DNA of 6,717 bases. Origin: Pseudomonadota bacterium. Its GTDB lineage: Bacteria > Desulfobacterota > Desulfobulbia > Desulfobulbales > DAOVYS01. Positions 1 to 5,626 of this stretch are shown here, piece by piece. Each line of letters begins with the position of its first letter. Within the stretch, counting starts at the first letter, position 1. Location of the stretch: contig DAOVYS010000146.1 in the NCBI GenBank assembly GCA_030635485.1, positions 1 through 6,717 on the forward strand, read 5' to 3'. The translations under genes and the position numbers were made by a program. The notes below the pieces were generated by a model, which had not been told where the DNA came from, ran no database searches, and saw only the letters and a list, made by a program, of their open reading frames with translations.

Positions 1-102
1 CCAGCATCTCTCTCCCGCCCGAAACTCTTGGGGAACTCGTTGCTCGATGAAGGGCACTTTATTCGTAGCGGGAGGAGCGCATTCTTTAAATTTGAACTAT
101 AA
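1..102 (+). CDS. possible C-terminal tail of an upstream gene (partial)
   Basis: Frame 1 is open from the window edge for 33 codons and stops at TAA 100-102. The visible tail ends in GRSAFFKFEL. I do not recognise it. In many related flagellar clusters the gene just before fliA is flhG (a MinD-like ATPase that sets flagellar number), and some FlhG proteins end in an aromatic and basic stretch, but this tail is too short and unspecific to assign. A chance open frame at the window edge is equally possible. The overlapping 73-codon frame at 47-268 has low-complexity, family-less content and was not taken as a gene. Confidence 0.25.
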   Translation, partial: PASLSRPKLLGNSLLDEGHFIRSGRSAFFKFEL

Positions 103-280
103 TACATTAGTTTCTTTTTTTCCTTTTGGAACAACTATAAGGGCACTTCCGTTGGGCGCGTGCAGACAGATGGAGTGCTGCCGAATATTTACTTCAATCT
201 ATGACAGAGACGCTGGACATACGGCACTTAAGAGTCTGCGTAAAAACAACCTTGAACATCTTAGATAGATGTAGTCAGGC
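103..280 (+). other. leader region upstream of fliA, no gene seen
   Basis: About 180 bases without a convincing gene. A perfect TATAAT lies at 98-103, overlapping the stop codon of the possible upstream frame, but I see no good -35 box at the right distance. A GGGCAC followed by TTGGG at 141-156 has the GG-N10-G spacing of a sigma-54 site, but the -12 element reads GG instead of GC, so it is at best degenerate. No strong hairpin was found. Confidence 0.3.
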
Positions 281-1063
281 ATGAATAAACATCAATCCCC
301 AAAATTTAAAGATTACACTCAGACCTATTTCAGCCAGTCAGGGCAACTGAATGCTGAGAAGCGCAATGATCTGATCATAAACTACACGCCGTTGATCAAA
401 TATATCGCAGCCCGCCTGACATCCAGACTACCGCCGCACGTTGCAATTGACGACCTTATCAGCAGCGGGATTATCGGTCTGATCGATGCAATAGACAAAT
501 TTGATACTTCCAAAAATGTCCAGTTCAAGACGTACGCCGAATTCCGTATAAAAGGGGCAATGCTCGACGAACTCCGTTCCCTTGACTGGATGCCCAGATC
601 GATCCGGAGAAAGGTCACTGCGCTTGAAAAGACCTATTCCGACCTGGGAAGGAAGCTGGGCCGGCCAGCCACCGACGAAGAGGCTGCCAAATCCATGGAC
701 ATCTCCCTTGACGGATTTTACAAACTGCTTGACGAGACAAAAGCCGTCACCTTCATGGATATCGAACTTCTTCGTCAAAAGGCGCCGGAAACCATAGATA
801 CCGGTATTGCAGATTCGTTCGCGGATAGTGACAAGGATCCATTTGCCGCGATCAGTCTTTCCGAGATTCGCGATCAGGTGGCCAAGGCGATCATGGAACT
901 GCCTGAGAAGGAAAAACTCACAGTCTCTTTGTACTATTTTGAAGAACTTACCATGAAGGAAATCGGCCAGATCCTGGGATATACCGAGTCCCGCATCTCC
1001 CAGATGCACAGCAAGGCCATGCTCCGTCTCCGGTCAAAACTGAAAAAAGCCCTGACCACTTGA
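281..1063 (+). CDS. fliA: flagellar sigma factor FliA (sigma-28)
   Basis: This is the RNA polymerase sigma factor that transcribes late flagellar and chemotaxis genes and is normally held off by the anti-sigma factor FlgM. Its 260 residues fit the family (about 230-260). Region 2 spans roughly residues 28-105 and carries the group hallmark YAEFRIKGAMLDELRSLDW (85-103), followed by MPRSIRR, the -10 binding part. Region 3 follows (about 110-155). Region 4 is near 195-255, with the -35 recognition helix-turn-helix around MKEIGQILGYTESRISQMHS (225-244). The ATG at 281 is chosen because an in-frame TAG at 272-274 excludes longer starts. Its ribosome site is poor (AGG only two bases before the ATG), so translation may be weak or coupled. 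It heads a + strand flagellar block with cheY and a FliL-like gene. The FlgM gene is not in the window. Confidence 0.96.
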   Translation: MNKHQSPKFKDYTQTYFSQSGQLNAEKRNDLIINYTPLIKYIAARLTSRLPPHVAIDDLISSGIIGLIDAIDKFDTSKNVQFKTYAEFRIKGAMLDELRSLDWMPRSIRRKVTALEKTYSDLGRKLGRPATDEEAAKSMDISLDGFYKLLDETKAVTFMDIELLRQKAPETIDTGIADSFADSDKDPFAAISLSEIRDQVAKAIMELPEKEKLTVSLYYFEELTMKEIGQILGYTESRISQMHSKAMLRLRSKLKKALTT

Positions 1064-1125
1064 ACCGGCGGATCCATACTTCCAAGGATAGCCAAGGCAA
1101 AAAAAAATCAAAAAGAAAAAAATCA

Positions 1126-1167
1126 TTGAGTTCATTCTTGCAAATTCTTATAAAAGATTAGTATACT
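1126..1167 (+). promoter_or_regulatory. two overlapping candidate sigma-70 promoters upstream of cheY
   Basis: One candidate is TTGAGT (1126-1131), a 17-base spacer, then TATAAA (1149-1154). The other is TTGCAA (1138-1143), an 18-base spacer, then TATACT (1162-1167). Both have good spacing and sit in AT-rich sequence right after fliA. Transcripts from either would run through the 150-bp palindromic element before reaching cheY, giving a leader of about 230-245 nt. Box matching by eye in AT-rich DNA is error-prone, so these are candidates only. Confidence 0.4.
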
Positions 1168-1232
1168 TAAGATGTATGGGTACTGTTTTCATAAGCAGGC
1201 CCCTCCATACTCAAATCTTTTAACGATTTTTT

Positions 1233-1382
1233 ACTAGGAGGCTGCCTGAGAATAGCAATTTTTTCAAAATCGAGGCATACGAAAAAAAATAAGCGCAGGC
1301 ATATGTTTGATATTCCAAGCATTATTTTTTTGAGTATGACGAAGAGTTTGGGGAAAAGGGCATTCTCAGACAGCCTCCTAGT
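1233..1382. mobile_element. 150-bp foldback MITE-like element with CTAG flanks
   Basis: The outer arms at 1233-1253 and 1362-1382 are inverted copies matching at 20 of 21 positions; the only mismatch is C1245 against A1370. A second inner pair (1276-1295 with 1319-1338) matches at about 15 of 20, so almost the whole element can fold into one long imperfect hairpin. Each end carries CTAG (1234-1237 and 1378-1381), readable either as a 4-bp target duplication around GAGGCTG-type ends or as part of the inverted repeat. No open frame of note lies inside, which fits a non-autonomous element moved by a transposase elsewhere. It sits in the cheY leader and stops 23 bases before the cheY start, leaving the ribosome site intact. 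Confidence 0.75.
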
Positions 1383-1394
1383 GCATCACTCTTT

Positions 1395-1401
1395 AAGGGG
1401 G
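1395..1401 (+). promoter_or_regulatory. strong ribosome binding site of cheY
   Basis: AAGGGGG lies four bases before the ATG at 1406. It is just outside the right end of the foldback element (ending 1382), and much stronger than the sites before fliA or the FliL-like gene. Confidence 0.7.
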
Positions 1402-1405
1402 AAAT

Positions 1406-1786
1406 ATGGCTGACACCACCAATATGAAAATTCTTGTTGTCGACGATTTTGCCACCATGCGCCGGATAGTGAAAAATATACTCAAGCAATTGGGTTACAG
1501 CAACATTATCGAGGCTGATGACGGCACAACGGCAATGGAACTTCTGGAAAAGGAAAAAGTGGATCTGATCATTTCCGACTGGAACATGCCAAAGATGACA
1601 GGCCTCGATCTCTTGAAAAATGTACGCGGCAATGCCGAGATGGCCGCCACTCCATTCATCATGGTGACTGCGGAGGCCCAGCAAGACAACATCATCCTGG
1701 CGGTCAAGGCCAAAGTCAGCCAGTACATTGTAAAGCCGTTCACAGCTGACACTCTTGGAGAAAAAATCAAAAAGGTATTTGATTAG
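1406..1786 (+). CDS. cheY: chemotaxis response regulator CheY
   Basis: A stand-alone receiver domain of 126 residues, the usual CheY size, with no output domain. When phosphorylated by CheA it binds the flagellar switch protein FliM and changes rotation. All key residues are present: the acidic pair D13-D14, phospho-acceptor D58 in ISDWNMP, T88 in MVTAE, and K110 in IVKPF. The switch aromatic is Y107 in SQYIVKPF, and W59 follows the phospho-acceptor as in enterobacterial CheY. This close match to the motor-binding type, plus the position after fliA, favours a true CheY over a generic receiver. The start has a strong AAGGGGG site. Expression may come from candidate promoters at 1126-1167 or by read-through from fliA. 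No CheA, CheZ or receptor gene is in the window. Confidence 0.95.
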   Translation: MADTTNMKILVVDDFATMRRIVKNILKQLGYSNIIEADDGTTAMELLEKEKVDLIISDWNMPKMTGLDLLKNVRGNAEMAATPFIMVTAEAQQDNIILAVKAKVSQYIVKPFTADTLGEKIKKVFD

Positions 1787-1796
1787 GGTCCGTCCG

Positions 1797-1816
1797 AGTG
1801 CATTCCCCCTTGCACT
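1797..1816 (+). other. small hairpin after cheY
   Basis: AGTGCA (1797-1802) and TGCACT (1811-1816) form a perfect 6-bp stem around an 8-base pyrimidine loop. No T-run follows, so it is not a standard terminator. It could stabilise the cheY 3' end or separate cheY from the next gene's message. A second small inverted pair, TGCCC (1874-1878) with GGGCA (1890-1894), lies closer to the next start codon. Confidence 0.35.
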
Positions 1817-1919
1817 GCCTACACCCGCCTTCAACGGCGTAACTGCGAACCATTGCCGATTCTCATCAATAAATGCCCATTCATAAACCGGGCACTGACC
1901 AGAGAACCTGCAATCCACA

Positions 1920-2897
1920 ATGGATAAAAAACCGCAAGACTCAAAAAATACTGAAATTGCCGAGACTTCTTCAAAAGGTTTCTCTGATGAAAATTGGGGT
2001 GAGGACTGGGAGTCGGCATTCCAGGCAGAAGACTACATGTTCTCTCCTGAGGAAGGAGAGGCTGACACCTTCTTCCAAACCGACTCAAAAAAACCTGCTG
2101 CCACTGATTCTTCCGCCCCTTCCACAAGCTTAACGCCGGATTTAAGTGAGACGACACTTGGCGCTGAGGAGACCGCGGTTTTAGCCCCGGACGCGGCCGT
2201 ACAGCCGGCAACTGAGACTGCGGAAAAAGAAAAGTTTTCTGCCGCTAAAATTATTACCCGTCTCAACACTCTCTTCACAACCACTAGACAACGTCTCAAA
2301 ACTTTCTTCACAACTACTAGACAACGATTTCTCGCTCTTAAAACCTACCAGCAGATCCTGGCAGGCGGAGTCCCACTGGCTGGTTGCCTGATAATTGCGG
2401 CTATATTCGTATCATCGGGTTCGGAAGAGAGATCCGTCGCAACAATTGAAACAGATCCGCAGCCCCAAGTGCAAGTGCAACCGGCACCCCATTCAGACAA
2501 AACTCCAGAGACTATCGTACTGCTGGAAAATTCCCTCATAAATGAGGCGGTTCCGGATGAACTTCCGTCAGAGTCTGAGACGATTCGTCAAAAATGGCTG
2601 TTTCCATCGTTCTTCATCCCTGTTGTTGGTCAAAACGACCAGGAAAAAATCGCCTTTGTCTCCATTGACCTGACTATTGTCGTATTGCTGGATGAAGAGC
2701 AGGAACTACCTGAAGATAAAAAAATTCTTGTCCGTGACCTGATTTATCAGTTTTACCTGAATCGGCCGCTTTACGAACTTCGCAAATATTCTCTGGCACG
2801 GGGAGAGATGGTTAAAAAATTAAATGCATGGATACTGAAACAGTGGCCGGAAGGACCCATTTACAAAATTATTATTAACCGTTATCAGATTGTATGA
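1920..2897 (+). CDS. FliL-like single-pass membrane protein of the flagellar block
   Basis: A 325-residue protein with a long cytoplasmic N-terminus, one membrane segment near residues 145-165 and a C-terminal domain outside. The N-terminal 60 residues are acidic, and residues 60-100 are rich in Ser, Thr, Ala and Pro. Residues 114-135 are a tandem 11-residue duplication (RLNTLFTTTRQ then RLKTFFTTTRQ) just before the membrane; its Arg and Lys fit an inside location. A Gln- and Pro-rich linker follows the membrane. Residues 240-325 (beta strands, a helix with RDLIYQFYLNRPLYELRK, and the last strand YKIIINRYQIV) resemble FliL, the inner-membrane protein that supports the stator. FliL is usually 150-180 residues, so the cytoplasmic extension is odd. 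The match is by pattern and context, not by clear motif. The ribosome site is weak, and the gene lies 133 bases after cheY, probably cotranscribed. Confidence 0.6.
   Translation: MDKKPQDSKNTEIAETSSKGFSDENWGEDWESAFQAEDYMFSPEEGEADTFFQTDSKKPAATDSSAPSTSLTPDLSETTLGAEETAVLAPDAAVQPATETAEKEKFSAAKIITRLNTLFTTTRQRLKTFFTTTRQRFLALKTYQQILAGGVPLAGCLIIAAIFVSSGSEERSVATIETDPQPQVQVQPAPHSDKTPETIVLLENSLINEAVPDELPSESETIRQKWLFPSFFIPVVGQNDQEKIAFVSIDLTIVVLLDEEQELPEDKKILVRDLIYQFYLNRPLYELRKYSLARGEMVKKLNAWILKQWPEGPIYKIIINRYQIV
2259..2324 (+). repeat. 33-bp tandem duplication inside the FliL-like gene
   Basis: Units 2259-2291 and 2292-2324 are adjacent, each exactly 33 bp, and match at about 30 of 33 positions. They keep the frame and encode two 11-residue units. 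The DNA-level similarity points to a fairly recent in-frame duplication. Confidence 0.85.
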
Positions 2898-2920
2898 TTC
2901 AGCAGGTTGAAATGATAAGA

Positions 2921-2966
2921 AAAGAACGATTTTTTTGATTTCAAGAAAAATTTCGATCTTTTTTTT
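2921..2966 (+). terminator. candidate intrinsic terminator after the FliL-like gene
   Basis: AAAGA (2921-2925), CGA (2927-2929) and TTTTT pair with AAAAA, TCG (2953-2955) and TCTTT (2957-2961), with one A-A mismatch and a two-base bulge, and the stem runs into further Ts up to 2966. The stem is AT-rich and imperfect, so it would be weak. Its place 23 bases after the stop codon, at the end of the + strand block and facing a convergent gene, makes a terminator role plausible. A GC-rich hairpin, CCCGG (2973-2977) with CCGGG (2985-2989), follows without a T-run. Confidence 0.4.
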
Positions 2967-3128
2967 CGGAAACCCGGAAACAACCCGGGAAAGTGCGGAT
3001 TAATTTATTGATAATATGGTATTTTTTAGACCTGACAACTTTTCCGGATTTCAGAACACATATTTCGTATTTCAGGAAAAAAATTCGTCCACAGAGCTAA
3101 CACTCTAATTATCCGAATAAAATACTAA
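2967..3128. other. AT-rich convergent intergenic region
   Basis: Sequence between the converging FliL-like and PilZ genes. No gene is seen. Besides the small hairpin at 2973-2989 there is an inverted pair TTTTCC (3040-3045) and GGAAAA (3075-3080), but no convincing terminator for the PilZ gene on the - strand. Confidence 0.4.
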
Positions 3129-3686
3129 TTACACGGGCAATCCCATATGAGCCCCGATAGCATGAGAAATCCTGCTGTCCAAAAATGCCACACCAGCCTG
3201 GAACTTTCTTCCACCATTTGTCTCGATTTCCTTGGCCCACTTGATTTCACCCACACCTTCCAGTATGGGCATAATGAAATCAGATCCGAATTCAAATGAG
3301 ATCAGCCCATGTCCCACCATATCGTTTGAGCTGTTAACCCTCATTCCACCGAGGCTTATGTCGACCGTATGGGCATTCACATCCAATATCTCAGAGGAAC
3401 CCCCGCTTTCATCACACGCAGCAAGTGAGAGAGTAAAACGATCAGGTACCCGCCGATAGCGCCTGCGGCTGCCGTCAAGGATAAATCCGTATTTCTGCGC
3501 TGTCTCCTTAAGCAGTTCAGTCCCTCTTATATACTGATGACATTCGAGAAACTTGCCCGTTCTACAGAACATCTGAATATGTTCCGGCATAGGGATGTAA
3601 AGACCGCCCTTGGTCATCTTACACTCCTGTCCTTCCCCATGCCCCTCATACGGACACGTTTCCGATATTTTGTCTACAGTTCTCAT
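3129..3686 (-). CDS. PilZ-domain protein with cysteine-rich N-terminus
   Basis: The C-terminal half (about residues 75-180, counting from the GTG at 3692) is a PilZ domain, a small beta-barrel that usually binds cyclic di-GMP. Both binding motifs are visible: the arginine motif RRRYRRVPDR (76-85) and DISLGG (111-116), the D/NxSxxG motif. GVGEIKWA (147-154) is also typical. PilZ proteins alter motility or polysaccharide output by binding partners. The N-terminus carries C13, C24, C43 and C51 with nearby H38 and H52, suggesting a metal or redox site; this is inference. The open frame allows GTG at 3692, but ATG at 3686 is preferred because AGGTGG stands just before it; this gives 185 residues. 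The gene is convergent with the flagellar block and downstream of the sigma-54 activator, with its own candidate promoter. Confidence 0.85.
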   Translation of the reverse strand: MRTVDKISETCPYEGHGEGQECKMTKGGLYIPMPEHIQMFCRTGKFLECHQYIRGTELLKETAQKYGFILDGSRRRYRRVPDRFTLSLAACDESGGSSEILDVNAHTVDISLGGMRVNSSNDMVGHGLISFEFGSDFIMPILEGVGEIKWAKEIETNGGRKFQAGVAFLDSRISHAIGAHMGLPV

Positions 3687-3725
3687 GTCCACCTACAAGT
3701 AGTGAGATTAGTCACATCAAATTAT

Positions 3726-3755
3726 TGTATACCATTACCCTAAGGGCTCGTTCAA
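3726..3755 (-). promoter_or_regulatory. candidate promoter of the PilZ gene, -35 box inside the foldback element
   Basis: On the - strand TTGAAC (3755-3750) is followed by an 18-base spacer and TATACA (3731-3726). Transcription would start near 3719, about 30 bases before the ATG at 3686. The -35 box lies inside the end of the 159-bp element, while the -10 box is in unique sequence. By-eye prediction. Confidence 0.45.
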
Positions 3756-3901
3756 AAAATAACTTCACATTTTGATGCGCCGATCCACCCGCATGGCTGC
3801 GTTGCTCATCGGCTAAATAGCCCTGCTATTCGCCCTCCTAGCGCCTTGCCATGCGGACGCCTCAACACCTGAAAATGTAAATTTATTTCTGAGCAAACCC
3901 T
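3743..3901. mobile_element. 159-bp foldback (palindromic) repeat element
   Basis: The whole stretch is an imperfect palindrome centred near 3822. Outer ends AGGGCTCGTTCA (3743 on) and the inverted copy TGAGCAAACCCT (to 3901) are related, and the similarity continues inward through ACATTTT. CCGCATGGC (3789-3797) and GCCATGCGG (3848-3856) are perfect inverted copies at matching distance from the centre. The tip is AATAGC (3816-3821), CCT, GCTATT (3825-3830). No coding frame is seen. Its ends differ from those of the 1233-1382 element, so it belongs to another family. No clear target duplication is visible. It occupies much of the 349-base gap between the PilZ gene and the activator. Confidence 0.7.
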
Positions 3902-4041
3902 CAGCTTTCCAAAAATCCAAAAAGGAAGACAACTATATTAAATCTTTCATCTATTGTAGGATGCAAAAAATGTACCAATCCGCACAGCTAGCACTGCAAC
4001 CGATCAAGGGGCAGCAAAGACCTCCGGACCATAGTAAACGT
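3902..4041. other. spacer between foldback element and activator gene, nothing recognised
   Basis: About 140 bases following (on the - strand) the stop codon of the sigma-54 activator. I see no gene, no strong hairpin with a T-run and no clear promoter. Confidence 0.3.
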
Positions 4042-5571
4042 TCATTTCTTCAATGATTTAACCGAAATATCATGACGCTTCATCTTGTCATACAAAGCTG
4101 TCTTCCCAATCTGGAGTCTGTGGGCAGCCTGTTGAACATTCCCGTTATTCTTCTTCAACGTAAATAGTATTATATCACTTTCAAGCCCGGAGATTACATC
4201 TTTTAATGACTGCGAGGCAAGCTTGTCATCAATCTGGTAGATATAATTGAATTGGGAAGTTGCGGTAGGGACGGCATCAAATACAAGATCCTGTTCCGTA
4301 ATCATATTGTTCTTTGCCATTAGCACAGCCCGCTGGATAACATTTTCAAGCTCTCGAATATTCCCAGGCCAGTCATGCATAAGCAGCCGGTTGATTATCG
4401 TGTCAGGTACAAAATCAATGTCCTTTTTAAAGGCCCGCCGGTAGATTTTAATAAAATGAGAAGCCAGATCGACAATATCCTCCTTCCTCTCTCTTAAGGG
4501 AGGAATGACGATGTTTATAATATTTAAGCGATAATAGAGATCAAGACGGAATTTGCCCTCTTGAACCGCCCTTGCAAGATCAACATTTGTGGCAGCTATG
4601 ATCCTGACGTCCACCTGAATGGGTTCAGTGCCGCCCACCCGGATAATCTCGCCACCCTGAAGGATTCTGAGCAGGGACGATTGCATCTTGGGACTTATGT
4701 CACCAATCTCATCCAAAAAAATAGTTCCCTTGTCAACAACTTCAAATTTTCCTTTTTTCCTCGAAGTTGCGCCTGTAAATGCGCCTTTCTCATACCCGAA
4801 CAGATCACTTTCCAGCAGATTATCGTTAATGGTATTGCAGTTTACCTTTAAAAACGGCTTATCCCGCCGCGAACTGCAACTCCTTATCAAATTTGCGACC
4901 AGCTCCTTACCGGTGCCGCTTTCACCGCTTACAAGGATAGTGGTGTTGGAATCAGCAATTTGATATACCATCTCACGAAGTTCGCGCATCTGCCGGCAGT
5001 TACCAACCATTTCGTCCGTATGATCCGCGATCTTTAACTGATTTCTCAGAGAATGGACCTGCCGCGAGAGTTGATTCCTAACCTTCTCACTCTCCTTCAA
5101 TTCACTGATCTTCTGCTGAAGGACCTCCTCAATATTGTTGTGAAATTTTTTTAACGCCTCTTCCTGCCGCTTCCTCTCGGTGACATCCCTCATAACCACC
5201 ATGACAAGTTTGTCGTCCTTATACCCCTGAAACGGCACGGAACTGTACTCCACGTCGATCTCGCCGATCTTTTTTTCATACAGCGACTTATCCTGTCTAT
5301 AAGACTCTTCAATCCTGAACGGACAGACGACCCGAGTCTCCTGATTATTTAAATCGCACCGGCACAACACCTTGTGGCAGAATTTATCGCGCATGTCTCC
5401 AAACACGCTAATGGCCATCGGGTTCATGTACTCAATGACGTAATCTTCACGTATCAGAAAGACCATTTCAGGCATGATATCCAAAAGGGCCCGCCAGTTC
5501 TTGCCCAGGCGGTTGACCTCATCCCGTGTTTTGCGCAGTTCAATATCCCTGCGCTCTACAGTATTCTTCAT
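4042..5571 (-). CDS. sigma-54-dependent transcriptional activator (PAS, AAA+, Fis-type HTH)
   Basis: A 509-residue enhancer-binding protein that uses ATP to open sigma-54 RNA polymerase promoters. It has a short N-terminal helix, a PAS sensor domain (about 22-135) ending in VMRDVTERKRQ, a coiled coil (about 136-182) and an AAA+ domain (about 186-415). The AAA+ domain has Walker A GESGTGKE (216-223), the sigma-54 contact loop GAFTGA (263-268), Walker B TIFLDE (283-288) and the arginine region FRLDLYYRLN (341-350). A Fis-type helix-turn-helix lies at about 475-500. Every catalytic motif is intact, so it should be active. There is no receiver domain; the PAS domain with C65, C70, C72 and C83 is the likely input, perhaps redox or a cofactor. 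The ATG at 5571 is bounded by an in-frame TAA 24 bases upstream; its ribosome site is weak. Targets are unknown; ugd, PilZ or flagellar genes are possible by position. Confidence 0.93.
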   Translation of the reverse strand: MKNTVERRDIELRKTRDEVNRLGKNWRALLDIMPEMVFLIREDYVIEYMNPMAISVFGDMRDKFCHKVLCRCDLNNQETRVVCPFRIEESYRQDKSLYEKKIGEIDVEYSSVPFQGYKDDKLVMVVMRDVTERKRQEEALKKFHNNIEEVLQQKISELKESEKVRNQLSRQVHSLRNQLKIADHTDEMVGNCRQMRELREMVYQIADSNTTILVSGESGTGKELVANLIRSCSSRRDKPFLKVNCNTINDNLLESDLFGYEKGAFTGATSRKKGKFEVVDKGTIFLDEIGDISPKMQSSLLRILQGGEIIRVGGTEPIQVDVRIIAATNVDLARAVQEGKFRLDLYYRLNIINIVIPPLRERKEDIVDLASHFIKIYRRAFKKDIDFVPDTIINRLLMHDWPGNIRELENVIQRAVLMAKNNMITEQDLVFDAVPTATSQFNYIYQIDDKLASQSLKDVISGLESDIILFTLKKNNGNVQQAAHRLQIGKTALYDKMKRHDISVKSLKK

Positions 5572-5610
5572 CAGGCAATGTCCATGTGGATATTATTTCC
5601 CCGTCAATAC

Positions 5611-5626
5611 CAATTTGGGCAAATTG
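5611..5626. promoter_or_regulatory. 16-bp palindrome upstream of the activator gene
   Basis: CAATTTGGGCAAATTG has perfect 7-bp arms around a central GG. It lies 40 bases before the activator start codon and directly touches the tandem repeats at 5626-5749. Its size and place suit an operator for a dimeric regulator, possibly self-control by the activator. No binding protein can be named from the sequence. Confidence 0.4.

Noticed and set aside
47..268. 73-codon open frame before fliA on the + strand
   Set aside because: No ribosome site fitting its ATG, no recognisable family, and composition unlike the neighbouring genes; probably chance.
428..1009. 193-codon open frame on the - strand inside fliA
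   Set aside because: Entirely antisense to a clear fliA with all domains; a shadow frame.
1843..1862. GCCGAT before the FliL-like gene as a sigma-28 -10 box
   Set aside because: The only TAAC upstream is 7 bases away instead of about 11; no usable -35 box.
1322..1918. 198-codon open frame on the - strand across cheY
   Set aside because: Antisense to cheY and running into the foldback element; no protein family features.
2795..2815. TGGCACGG resembling the -24 half of a sigma-54 promoter
   Set aside because: Inside the FliL-like coding sequence and without a TTGC at the -12 distance.
3760..3786. FliA-like promoter inside the second foldback element: TAACTTCA, 11 bases, GCCGATCC
   Set aside because: Spacing is right and GCCGAT is exact, but the -35 half matches only about 4 of 8, it lies in a repeat, and no + strand gene follows.
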